64,000 nt of DNA. It comes from Marinoscillum sp. 108. GTDB taxonomy: Bacteria; Bacteroidota; Bacteroidia; Cytophagales; Cyclobacteriaceae. The stretch spans positions 372,001 through 436,000 of the forward strand of contig NZ_LR734808.1 in assembly GCF_902506655.1 (NCBI RefSeq), written 5' to 3'. Each line of letters begins with the position of its first letter. Position 1 is the first letter of the stretch. Both the position numbers and the translations under genes were made by a program. This document shows positions 1-6,983 of the stretch, piece by piece. The notes beneath the pieces were generated by a model. It was not told the DNA's origin. It worked only from the letters and a program-made list of their open reading frames with translations, and did not search any database.

Positions 1-523
1 ATTTTCTCACATTTGTTCAGAATGGGCTTTACAGGAAAGTTATCAAAGGTGCCCCCGTCTATGTATTGATAACCATTCATTTTGATAGGGCTGAAGAGGA
101 TCGGATACAGGCCGAAGCAGCCACTACCTTGCATAGATTTCCCTTGCTGAAGTACTCTACCTTTCCAGTGTTCAGATTGGTAGCCGCAAAAAAGGCGGGC
201 TTTGACAGCTCACTGACGTCCTCACACGGGATGTTTTCTTTGATCTCACTCACCAGCCCGTCCAGCGAAAGCAGTCCATTGATCGGGAACCCGAACTTGG
301 AATACTCCAGCACCCCTTTTTCTTTGAGGAGCTCGAAAATATCTTCAGGTGCCATACCATGGGCATAGAAGGCTCCTGCAATGGCGCCCGCGCTTACTCC
401 TGAGATCACATCGGGATAGATTTTGGCTTCATGCAATGCCTGCAGCGCTCCCAAATGTGCAAAACCACGGGCACCGCCACCACTCAGCACCAATCCAATG
501 TTATATTTTTTATCTTGTGGCAT
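1..523 (-). pseudogene. Patatin-like phospholipase, frameshifted and cut by the window edge
   Basis: The protein starts at 523 with MPQDKKYNIG. It carries the patatin oxyanion motif SGGGARG (residues 14-20) and the nucleophile elbow GVSAG with Ser44, so it belongs to the RssA/YchK-type patatin family of lipid acyl hydrolases. After residue about 140 the frame runs into a stop at 77-79. If one G is added to the GG at 103-104, the other frame reads on as CIPILFSPIKMNGYQYIDGG and then TFDNFPVKPI to the window edge. This restores the catalytic DGG aspartate motif exactly where the family has it. The gene is therefore broken by a one-base deletion, or the sequence has an error there. The longer upstream in-frame extension to 841 runs into the acylase gene and is not coding. 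Confidence 0.85.
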
Positions 524-544
524 AGTTAATTTCCTGAATGCAAT

Positions 545-2602
545 ATGAAAATCTTTAGCGCAATTATTGGTGTCCTTTGTGTCTTTTTTGCCAATGGGCA
601 GGTGCAGCCGGAGGAGGTAGAAATCATGCGTGATGCCTATGGAGTGCCTCACATCTATGCGCCTACGGACCCTGGAGTAGCCTACGGGCTGGCATGGGCA
701 CATGCTGAGGATGATTTTCAGACCATTCAGCTGACCATGCTGGCCGGGAAACAGATGCTCGGTCTGCACCTGGGGAAGCAGGGAGCAGCGGCCGATTATG
801 TGGTGGCCCTGCTGGGATGCAGGCAAGTGGTGGACACTCAATGGGAGACTTTGTCGCCTGCCTATGTAGCCCTCATTACCGCCTATACCGATGGGCTCAA
901 TGCCTATGCAGCGAGGTATCCAGAGAAGGTACTGGTGGAAGGGTCTTTTCCCATCACTGTGAAGGAAGTACTCTCAGCTTATGTACTCTCTCTGGCGGTG
1001 ATCTCTGGGGCTGATCAGGTGATTGGAAACCTTGTCAAAGGGAATGTGGCGGAGGCTCCTGACCTCTCCGGAAAAGGGTCCAATGCTTTTGCCTTTGCCC
1101 GAAAGAAAACGGCCGATGATTATGTCTATCTCAACATCAATTCACACCAACCTTTGGAAGGGCCTACCAGCTGGTATGAGGCTCACCTGGTGAGTGATGA
1201 AGGTTGGAATGCGCTGGGCGGACTGTTCCCCGGAGGGGCCACGATTTTTCATGGGACCAATGAAAATTTGGGATGGGCACATACCGTCAACTATCCCGAC
1301 AAGATTGATGTGTTTCAGCTGGAGATGGATTCTGAAAATGGATTAAAGTATAGGTTTGATGATGAATGGAAAACCCTTGATTCAGAAGAGATTAAATTAT
1401 CAATCAGAATAATATTTGGCATTAAAATCAAGGTAAAAAAGCTCGTTTTCAGGAGTGTTTACGGACCAGTCGTGAAAAATGAGCAAGGTTTCTTTGCCTT
1501 TAATCTGGGTGCGCTTCATGACTTGCGGGCGCCGGAGCAGTGGTACCGGATGAACAAAGCCACCGACTTGAAATCGTTCAAATCGGCATTGGAGATGGTG
1601 GCTATTCCGGGATTTAACATTGTCTATGCCGACCGGGATGATAACATCTTTTACCTCGGCAATGCCAAAATCCCACGACGGGATCCTCAGTTCGATTGGT
1701 CCAAAACCCTGCCTGGAAATACCAGTAAAACCCTGTCTGGTGAGTTTCATCCACTAGAGGATTTACCTCAGGTTTTGAATCCGGAATCGGGCTATGTTTT
1801 TAACACCAACAACTCAGCATTCAGTTGCACGGCAATAGAGGACAACCCCAACCCGGAGGACTACGATCCCACCATGGGTTACCGGGAGTTTGAGAACAAC
1901 CGGAGCACCCGGTTCAGAGAGTTGATGGATCAATATGATGTACTGAGTTGGGAGGATTTCCTGGCTGTAAAATATGATGACACTTTACCCCAGCAGCTGG
2001 CTTATCCGGCCGATCTGAGTGCCCTGTTTGAGCTGGATAGTATGAAGCACCGAAAGTATGCCGAGCTCATAAAGATCCTCCATGAGTGGGACCGATCGGC
2101 GCACTTCAATAACCTTGGAGCAGCGCAATTCATGATTCTGTATCGGCACTTAGTAGACAAGTATCGATCGAAGTATACCGGGGTTCCATATCCGCTATCG
2201 GAAGCCGAAGCCTGGGAAGCGGTGGCTTACACACATGCCTATCTGAAGAAACATTTCAAAAGGCTGGACATCCGCTTGGGTGATTATCAATTGCTGGTGA
2301 GGGGGCCGTACGAAATGCCAGTGAACGGGATCATGGATGTGATCACGGCCATGGATGCTGTGCCCTACAGGGATGGTCGCGTCCGCGCATCGCAGGGCGA
2401 ATCATTGATCATGCTGGTGCGGTATCCCGAAGAGGGATTACCCATCATAGAAACCATCAATGTATATGGTGCCAGCAATCAACCCGATAGTCCACACTAT
2501 GCAGATCAGATGCTGAAGTTTGTGAAACAACAGCGAAAGCCAATGACACTGGATATAGAGGAGGTAAGGAAAACAGCCACCTCCGTCTATCATCCCCGAT
2601 GA
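545..2602 (+). CDS. Penicillin acylase family protein (AHL acylase/PvdQ-like)
   Basis: A 685-residue member of the N-terminal nucleophile (Ntn) penicillin acylase family, which hydrolyses amides such as acyl-homoserine lactones, beta-lactam side chains or acyl peptides. A Sec signal peptide (residues 1-19, ending NGQ) sends it to the periplasm. The alpha-chain part has the family signature DAYGVPHIYA (30-39). The self-cleavage site is Gly178-Ser179 followed by Asn180, so Ser179 would become the N-terminal nucleophile of the beta chain. The C-terminal DSPHYADQ is also typical of the family. The start lies only 21 bases from the divergent patatin start. The gene ends flush against trxA. The substrate cannot be told from sequence; lipid-derived AHLs are possible but many Bacteroidota homologues are uncharacterised. 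Confidence 0.9.
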   Translation: MKIFSAIIGVLCVFFANGQVQPEEVEIMRDAYGVPHIYAPTDPGVAYGLAWAHAEDDFQTIQLTMLAGKQMLGLHLGKQGAAADYVVALLGCRQVVDTQWETLSPAYVALITAYTDGLNAYAARYPEKVLVEGSFPITVKEVLSAYVLSLAVISGADQVIGNLVKGNVAEAPDLSGKGSNAFAFARKKTADDYVYLNINSHQPLEGPTSWYEAHLVSDEGWNALGGLFPGGATIFHGTNENLGWAHTVNYPDKIDVFQLEMDSENGLKYRFDDEWKTLDSEEIKLSIRIIFGIKIKVKKLVFRSVYGPVVKNEQGFFAFNLGALHDLRAPEQWYRMNKATDLKSFKSALEMVAIPGFNIVYADRDDNIFYLGNAKIPRRDPQFDWSKTLPGNTSKTLSGEFHPLEDLPQVLNPESGYVFNTNNSAFSCTAIEDNPNPEDYDPTMGYREFENNRSTRFRELMDQYDVLSWEDFLAVKYDDTLPQQLAYPADLSALFELDSMKHRKYAELIKILHEWDRSAHFNNLGAAQFMILYRHLVDKYRSKYTGVPYPLSEAEAWEAVAYTHAYLKKHFKRLDIRLGDYQLLVRGPYEMPVNGIMDVITAMDAVPYRDGRVRASQGESLIMLVRYPEEGLPIIETINVYGASNQPDSPHYADQMLKFVKQQRKPMTLDIEEVRKTATSVYHPR

Positions 2603-2899
2603 TCAGGCAATTTTCCTGACAGCCTGCTGAATTTCAGCTACCTGGGCCACGCCTGTTTTGCGCCAGAGGATTTTACCATTCTTAAAAAGGATAAGCGTGG
2701 GAATGCTGCGTATCCCGTATTTATGTGCAGCTTTGTTGTTTTTGTCTACATCTACCTTGATGATGTTGACTGCTCCACCCAGGTTTGATTTCACCTCATT
2801 GAGGATGGGGGGCATAAGTTTGCACGGCCCACACCAGTCGGCGTAAAAGTCTACCAGGGTGGGGGTGTTTCGGTTGATTAACTCGTGGAAATTTGACAT
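2603..2899 (-). CDS. trxA: Thioredoxin
   Basis: A 98-residue stand-alone thioredoxin with the active site WCGPC (Cys23 and Cys26) and the conserved cis-proline loop SIPTLILF. No signal peptide is seen, so it is a cytosolic dithiol reductant for enzymes such as ribonucleotide reductase and methionine sulfoxide reductase. The length is slightly shorter than E. coli TrxA (about 108) but all core elements are present. Its stop codon abuts the stop of the convergent acylase, the two together forming TGATCA at 2600-2605, so no separate terminator fits between them. Confidence 0.93.
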   Translation of the reverse strand: MSNFHELINRNTPTLVDFYADWCGPCKLMPPILNEVKSNLGGAVNIIKVDVDKNNKAAHKYGIRSIPTLILFKNGKILWRKTGVAQVAEIQQAVRKIA

Positions 2900-2942
2900 A
2901 TCAGCAGGTAAACAGACAATCGACTAATTTGGTTGCCTGCTT

Positions 2943-3290
2943 TTATAAAATTTCCCAGTAAAGTATGTACGATGCGGTACTCCCTTCTTCTTTGAGTGCC
3001 ATGCTGGTACTGAAACTCCCTTCGGTATCTGATCCTATTTTCATGGTGAAGGTGCCGAGAAAATCGTTGGCACTGAGAAAATCAAAGTCCCATAACTCCA
3101 CTACCATGGGTTCCTCCGGGCTTTCATTCTCGATGGTCACATTGACGTCAAATGTTTCGGAAGTATCGATGCCTCTATAGAGCCCAGAATCAGGCCATAT
3201 TTTTTCGCCTTTGTACTTAAGGAAAACTTCGTCCTCGTCTATTTCATCATTGACGATGCATTGAAGTTTGGTGAGTAGGATCTTGGTCAT
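2943..3290 (-). CDS. C2-domain-like protein
   Basis: A 115-residue protein with no signal peptide or membrane segment. It resembles a single C2 domain, the calcium- and phospholipid-binding beta sandwich common in eukaryotes. The strongest match is VVELWDFDFLSANDFLG (residues 63-79), which parallels the C2 consensus in which a W/Y-D-x-D loop is followed by N/D-D-F-[ML]-G. Asp68, Asp70 and Asp76 sit where C2 domains place calcium ligands. The whole protein is about one C2 domain long. The function in bacteria is not established; membrane or calcium binding is an inference from the fold. It lies between trxA and the VOC gene, all on the minus strand, with 43 bases to trxA. Confidence 0.55.
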   Translation of the reverse strand: MTKILLTKLQCIVNDEIDEDEVFLKYKGEKIWPDSGLYRGIDTSETFDVNVTIENESPEEPMVVELWDFDFLSANDFLGTFTMKIGSDTEGSFSTSMALKEEGSTASYILYWEIL

Positions 3291-3360
3291 GACTATCTTT
3301 AAGAACGGTTCTACCGATCAAAATAGTCATATTTCATGATTTTTTATCAAAAGGAAGTGA

Positions 3361-3786
3361 TTACTTGGTGGTTTTACCATCGAGCATCTCTGTGAAAACA
3401 TGATCCACAGGTTCCCAAAGCTCCAGCTTGTTGCCATCCAGGTCCATGATGTGTACGAATTTGCCATATTCAAACTCCTCTATCTCATCACAAATGGTGA
3501 CTCCCGCGGCTTTAAGTTTGACAAGGAGGCCTTCGAGATTCTGCACTCTGTAGTTGATCATAAACTCTTTGGGGGAAGGCTGAAAGTAGGTGGTGTCATT
3601 GGTGAAGGGACTCCACTGGAGGTAATTGATTTCATCTGGATTATTGGTGTTCCTAAATTCGAAGGAAGATCCATACTGATCAGTGACCAAGCCCAGGTTT
3701 TGTCGGTACCAGTCTTTGGTGGCATTGGGGTCTGAGGTTTTGAAAAATATACCACCTATGCCGGTTACTTTGGGCTCTTTTTCCAT
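3361..3786 (-). CDS. VOC (glyoxalase/bleomycin resistance/dioxygenase) superfamily protein
   Basis: About 141 residues when started at ATG 3784-3786 (MEKEPKVTGI); an in-frame ATG nine codons upstream (3813) is less likely because it adds a basic tail unlike the family. One beta-alpha-beta-beta-beta module (GIGGIFFKTSDP, then WYRQNLGL) is followed by a second ending in IMDLDGNKLELWEP, the usual VOC C-terminus in which the Glu of LELWEP is a metal ligand. The usual first ligand His/Gln is not obvious in the first strand, so it may be a binding protein rather than a lyase. The substrate is unknown. No operon partner is clear. Confidence 0.85.
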   Translation of the reverse strand: MEKEPKVTGIGGIFFKTSDPNATKDWYRQNLGLVTDQYGSSFEFRNTNNPDEINYLQWSPFTNDTTYFQPSPKEFMINYRVQNLEGLLVKLKAAGVTICDEIEEFEYGKFVHIMDLDGNKLELWEPVDHVFTEMLDGKTTK

Positions 3787-3872
3787 GTTCGTTTTGGTTT
3801 TGATGAGACCCAAAGAAGGACAAAATATTAATCCCTTTCAAGCGTGAGTAGACAAATCACCCAAAAGTATGA

Positions 3873-4259
3873 CTAAAACTCACCCGATTTGATTTCGGTG
3901 GCAGGATTGACCGCCTTGAGGTACTCATATACCCAGCAGTCAAGAGGACCGGAGGGGGTTTCTATGGTGCGCATGCGGCGCTCATAGTCCGGATCCAGCA
4001 GCACCAAAGGCAGCGCATTTTCATAGCGATCCAGCACGTGGAGCATTTCCTCAGCATTTTCTAGTTTAAAGATTTCACCTTTGACTTTCTGACCGCATTC
4101 AGGGTCATACACCACCCCGGGATACACGTTTACACGGAACATCTTGCCCGGATAGAATCCATTGGTGATTAATTCTGCTTTTATTTCTGGTGTTTCTGTC
4201 TTTCTGTTTCCGTGAAAACGGGTCTTTAGAAATCCGTATGCAAATAGGTATGTGGTCAT
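3873..4259 (-). CDS. Gamma-glutamylcyclotransferase (AIG2-like) family protein
   Basis: A 128-residue protein of the gamma-glutamylcyclotransferase-like fold. It starts with the family signature LFAYGFLK (the usual form is YG-T-L), has a substrate-proximal catalytic-type Glu80 in VLDRYE, and the later YERR motif. Members convert gamma-glutamyl amines or peptides to 5-oxoproline. The start codon overlaps the stop of the upstream coiled-coil gene by four bases (ATGA-type junction), so the three minus-strand genes from 4764 to 3873 should be translated from one message. What links a cyclotransferase to two membrane coiled-coil peptides is not known. Confidence 0.8.
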   Translation of the reverse strand: MTTYLFAYGFLKTRFHGNRKTETPEIKAELITNGFYPGKMFRVNVYPGVVYDPECGQKVKGEIFKLENAEEMLHVLDRYENALPLVLLDPDYERRMRTIETPSGPLDCWVYEYLKAVNPATEIKSGEF

Positions 4260-4513
4260 TTACGTTGTTGACATTCTTCTAACATCTTGCGCGCTTGCTC
4301 TGCTGCTTCCAGCGCCCTGTAGGCTTCCATTTTTGCCACTTCGGCTTGTTCGATGGCTTGTTGGCGCGCTTCCTTTGCCATCATTGCGTTCTGTTCTGCG
4401 CTCTCTCTTGCGTTGAGGCACTCCGCTTCTAAACCACTGGTTTTGATGCGACTGAGTACAGCCAGTGTCACAATGATGAGAACGTATATAAAGTGGATTC
4501 CGTACTTTTTCAT
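4256..4513 (-). CDS. Small membrane-anchored coiled-coil protein (second copy)
   Basis: An 85-residue protein, not recognised as a named family. One N-terminal hydrophobic segment (IHFIYVLIIVTLAVLS, residues 6-21) is followed by an Ala/Glu/Lys/Arg-rich helix (about residues 28-80) with the repeated hydrophobic spacing of a coiled coil, ending CQQRK. The expected topology is a signal anchor with the helix in the periplasm. It resembles the neighbour at 4510-4764 in length, architecture and its opening MKK...I/Y-V-I-I pattern, so the two look like diverged tandem duplicates. It overlaps both neighbours by four bases. A structural or scaffolding role is only an inference. Confidence 0.7.
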   Translation of the reverse strand: MKKYGIHFIYVLIIVTLAVLSRIKTSGLEAECLNARESAEQNAMMAKEARQQAIEQAEVAKMEAYRALEAAEQARKMLEECQQRK

Positions 4514-4764
4514 TTTTTTCCTTTACATGCTTCCAGTTCATCCTTGATCTTCTGGGCGCTATATAAAGCTTTGATCTTTTCAGTTGCCAGATCCTCTGAA
4601 ATTTTGGCTTGTTTCACTGCATCTGCTTGAGCCACTTCTACCTTCGATAGAGCTTCTTCTGCTGTTTGCACGGACTTTTGCGCCTCACTGGCTTTGATAT
4701 TTGCGAAGACCACAAAGAAGGCAATGATGACGATGTAAATACCGTGCATTAAAATTTTTTTCAT
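4510..4764 (-). CDS. Small membrane-anchored coiled-coil protein (first copy)
   Basis: An 84-residue protein of unknown family, first gene of the three-gene minus-strand unit. It has a hydrophobic N-terminal segment (IYIVIIAFFVVFANI, residues 9-23) and then a continuous charged helix with heptad-like Ala/Val/Leu spacing, ending EACKGKK. Like its downstream partner it has a single cysteine near the C-terminus, which could form an intermolecular disulfide if the tail is periplasmic. Its stop overlaps the next start by four bases. The 173 bases upstream, to the divergent ROK gene, are AT-rich and hold no other gene. Confidence 0.7.
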   Translation of the reverse strand: MKKILMHGIYIVIIAFFVVFANIKASEAQKSVQTAEEALSKVEVAQADAVKQAKISEDLATEKIKALYSAQKIKDELEACKGKK

Positions 4765-4937
4765 GGCTAAGTGATTTTTATTATATCAATAATACAAAAA
4801 AATGAGATATACTGCTTGGTCTGTGCTTATTAATTAATCCCTATCCTCTTTAATTTTTGGAGAATCCTTTTACCTGATCTGTATATATTTGGAGCTTATC
4901 ACGATTTAAAAAATTTTATAACACACATTTTCGGATA

Positions 4938-5900
4938 ATGTTGAAGAAAGTAGCGATTGGAGTGGATATAGGGGGCACACTCACCAAACTTGGTATTGTG
5001 GACAGAGAAGGTAATCTGTATGCCCACATGGATTTTTCTACTACTATGCATAAGGGCTTTGGTGACTACCTGGATGAATTGAAGAAGCAAATTGAGGGCC
5101 TGCGTAGCCAGATAGATTTTGAGCACGAAGTGATGGGAATAGGAGTGGGTGCTCCCAATGCCAACTATTACCGCGGGACGATAGAGCATGCGGCCAATCT
5201 GCTCTGGAAAGGAATTGTACCTTTCACAGATGAACTCAAGACTCGATATGATCTGCCTATCTATATTACCAATGATGCCAACGCTGCGGCTATTGGAGAA
5301 ATGATCTATGGCAATGCGGCTGACATGAAGGATTTTATGGTCATCACGCTGGGTACCGGCCTGGGAAGTGGGATCGTGAGCAATGGTCAACTCATTTATG
5401 GGTATGATTCGCAGGCAGGTGAGCTTGGACATGTCAAGATAGTGGACAATGGGCGCCTGACCGGATTGGGAATCCGGGGCGGCCTGGAAGCTTATGTGTC
5501 CAGCACAGGGATCAAGCGAACGGTCTTCTACCTGCTCTCAGATATGATGGATGATAGTGTGTTGCGCGATTACTCATACAATGAGCTGCATGGAGAGATC
5601 ATCACTAAAGCGGCCGAGGATGGCGACCCCATCGCTAAGGCTGCTTTTGAAATGACGGGTAAAATCCTCGGCGAACAACTGGCTAACTTTACGGCATTTT
5701 CACATCCGGAGGCATTTTTTCTACTAGGAGGTCTGGCTAAGGCTGGAAAATGGATTTTTGATCCCACCCGAAAGCACCTGGAAGAAAACCTGCTGCCCTT
5801 TTACAAAGGGAAGGTAAAGCTACTTCCATCAGGTATGATGAAAAAAAATGCGGCAGTCCTCGGAGCGGCTGCCTTGGTGTGGAACCACTTACAAGAGTAG
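4938..5900 (+). CDS. ROK family sugar kinase, lacking zinc-site cysteines
   Basis: A 320-residue ROK (repressor, ORF, kinase) protein with no DNA-binding extension, so probably a glucokinase or related sugar kinase in the cytosol. It has the phosphate-1 motif GVDIGGTLTK (residues 8-17), the catalytic NDANAAA block, the phosphate-2 motif TLGTGLGSGI, and GELGH with the conserved His. The usual zinc site C-x-C-G-x-x-G-C-x-E reads GRLTGLGIRGGLEAY here: the shape is kept but every cysteine is replaced. In most family members those cysteines bind structural zinc, so this enzyme must be stabilised differently. A strong palindromic terminator follows at 5923-5960. Confidence 0.87.
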   Translation: MLKKVAIGVDIGGTLTKLGIVDREGNLYAHMDFSTTMHKGFGDYLDELKKQIEGLRSQIDFEHEVMGIGVGAPNANYYRGTIEHAANLLWKGIVPFTDELKTRYDLPIYITNDANAAAIGEMIYGNAADMKDFMVITLGTGLGSGIVSNGQLIYGYDSQAGELGHVKIVDNGRLTGLGIRGGLEAYVSSTGIKRTVFYLLSDMMDDSVLRDYSYNELHGEIITKAAEDGDPIAKAAFEMTGKILGEQLANFTAFSHPEAFFLLGGLAKAGKWIFDPTRKHLEENLLPFYKGKVKLLPSGMMKKNAAVLGAAALVWNHLQE

Positions 5901-5922
5901 ACTCATCTACTTCGAAAAAATC

Positions 5923-5960
5923 AAAAGCCCGCGGCACCGATATCGGTGCCGCGGGCTTTT
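5923..5960. terminator. Bidirectional terminator, perfect 38-base palindrome
   Basis: The sequence is a perfect palindrome centred at 5941/5942 with a GC-rich arm (GCCCGCGGCACCGAT) flanked by A-runs on one side and T-runs on the other. It lies between the convergent ROK and carbonic anhydrase genes and would terminate both. The two arms meet with no separate loop. Confidence 0.9.
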
Positions 5961-5992
5961 TTGAATCTTATATAAAAAGGAACGGGGTAGCT

Positions 5993-6625
5993 TTAATCGT
6001 ATCTGAATACTTTGTCCAGCGTTTCCTGACTGTTGATGGTTACATTCAAATCTCTGAGTAGCCCATCTTTTAGACTATATACCCAGCCATGGATGTAAGG
6101 GAATTCGCCGGTTTTCCATTTTTCCTGGATGAAAGAGACTTTCGAAAGGTCATGAACCTGTTCCTGTACATTCACTTCCACAAACCGATCAAACCGCTTG
6201 TGGGTGTCTTCAATGGCATCCAGTTCTTTTTGGTGAAGTCTGTACACATCTTTGATGTGCAGTAGCCAGTTGTTGAGGTAGCCAAAGTCTTCATTGCTCA
6301 TGGCAGCTTTCACACCTCCACACCCGTAGTGACCACACACAATGATGTGTTTTACTTTGAGCACCTCCACAGCATAATTGACCACACTGAGCAGATTTGA
6401 ATCTGTGTGCACTACTACATTGGCAATGTTTCTGTGCACAAAAATGGAGCCAGGAAGGGTGTTGGTAATCTCCGTAGCGGGTACGCGACTATCTGAGCAG
6501 CCAATCCAAAGAAACTGAGGGTTTTGAGCTTCGGCCAGACTATCAAAAAAATTAGGGTTCAGCTTCAGGGTATTCCTTACCCAATTTTGATTTCCGGCTA
6601 ACAGCTCTTTGTACAACTCTGACAT
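5993..6625 (-). CDS. can: Beta-class carbonic anhydrase
   Basis: A 210-residue zinc enzyme that interconverts CO2 and bicarbonate. The zinc ligands are visible: Cys43 in CSDSR (with the Asp45-Arg47 dyad), and His99 and Cys102 in CGHYGCGG. Length and order of motifs match the bacterial Can/CynT group. No signal peptide is present, so it acts in the cytosol, supplying bicarbonate for carboxylases. It is a single gene facing the ROK gene, with the shared palindromic terminator 33 bases beyond its stop. Confidence 0.95.
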   Translation of the reverse strand: MSELYKELLAGNQNWVRNTLKLNPNFFDSLAEAQNPQFLWIGCSDSRVPATEITNTLPGSIFVHRNIANVVVHTDSNLLSVVNYAVEVLKVKHIIVCGHYGCGGVKAAMSNEDFGYLNNWLLHIKDVYRLHQKELDAIEDTHKRFDRFVEVNVQEQVHDLSKVSFIQEKWKTGEFPYIHGWVYSLKDGLLRDLNVTINSQETLDKVFRYD

Positions 6626-6983
6626 CTTCTCTATAGGTTTTAGTTTTTACTCAACAAGTATATCCCGAAAATAATGGATTTATTACATTTAAAGCAAACT
6701 ACCAATTTGGTTAAATTGTTGTAACCAGTATTATATCCGAAATTTAAATCGTTAGAGTCCAGGGATAGCGGAAGAGCATTTTTATCATCGCAGGAAAAAT
6801 ATTCAGAATTTTTCGGGAGTTTGGTATGGAATATGTCTTTGGGTAATCACTTTTCGTAAAACTTAATTATCATTGATTTAGCACGCTGTAGATTCGAACC
6901 ATAAAGAAATTCTTTCGTTTTTGAAGAAGTCCGTTTTGCGGAGTAAGGTGTGAAAGTCAAATCGATTCAAAAATCTTAAATAT
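6626..6983. other. Intergenic region between divergent carbonic anhydrase and protease genes
   Basis: This 358-base AT-rich stretch has no convincing gene. It should carry the promoters of both divergent genes. A candidate for the carbonic anhydrase side is listed separately; I see no clear TAnnTTTG box close to the protease start. The motif GGTTCGAATC on the minus strand near 6890-6900 recalls a tRNA T-loop, but no cloverleaf can be built around it. Confidence 0.6.
6666..6698 (-). promoter_or_regulatory. Candidate promoter for carbonic anhydrase
   Basis: On the minus strand TTTG (6698-6695) is followed after 21 bases by TATTTTCG (6673-6666), one base off the Bacteroidota -7 consensus TAnnTTTG. 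It lies about 40 bases upstream of the start at 6625. Motif match only. Confidence 0.4.

Noticed and set aside
524-841. Upstream extension of the patatin frame
   Set aside because: It lies on the acylase coding region and lacks patatin features; the family start is at 523.
6885-6905. Minus-strand GGTTCGAATC resembling a tRNA T-arm
   Set aside because: The flanking bases do not form a five-pair T stem, and no acceptor or anticodon arm can be built.
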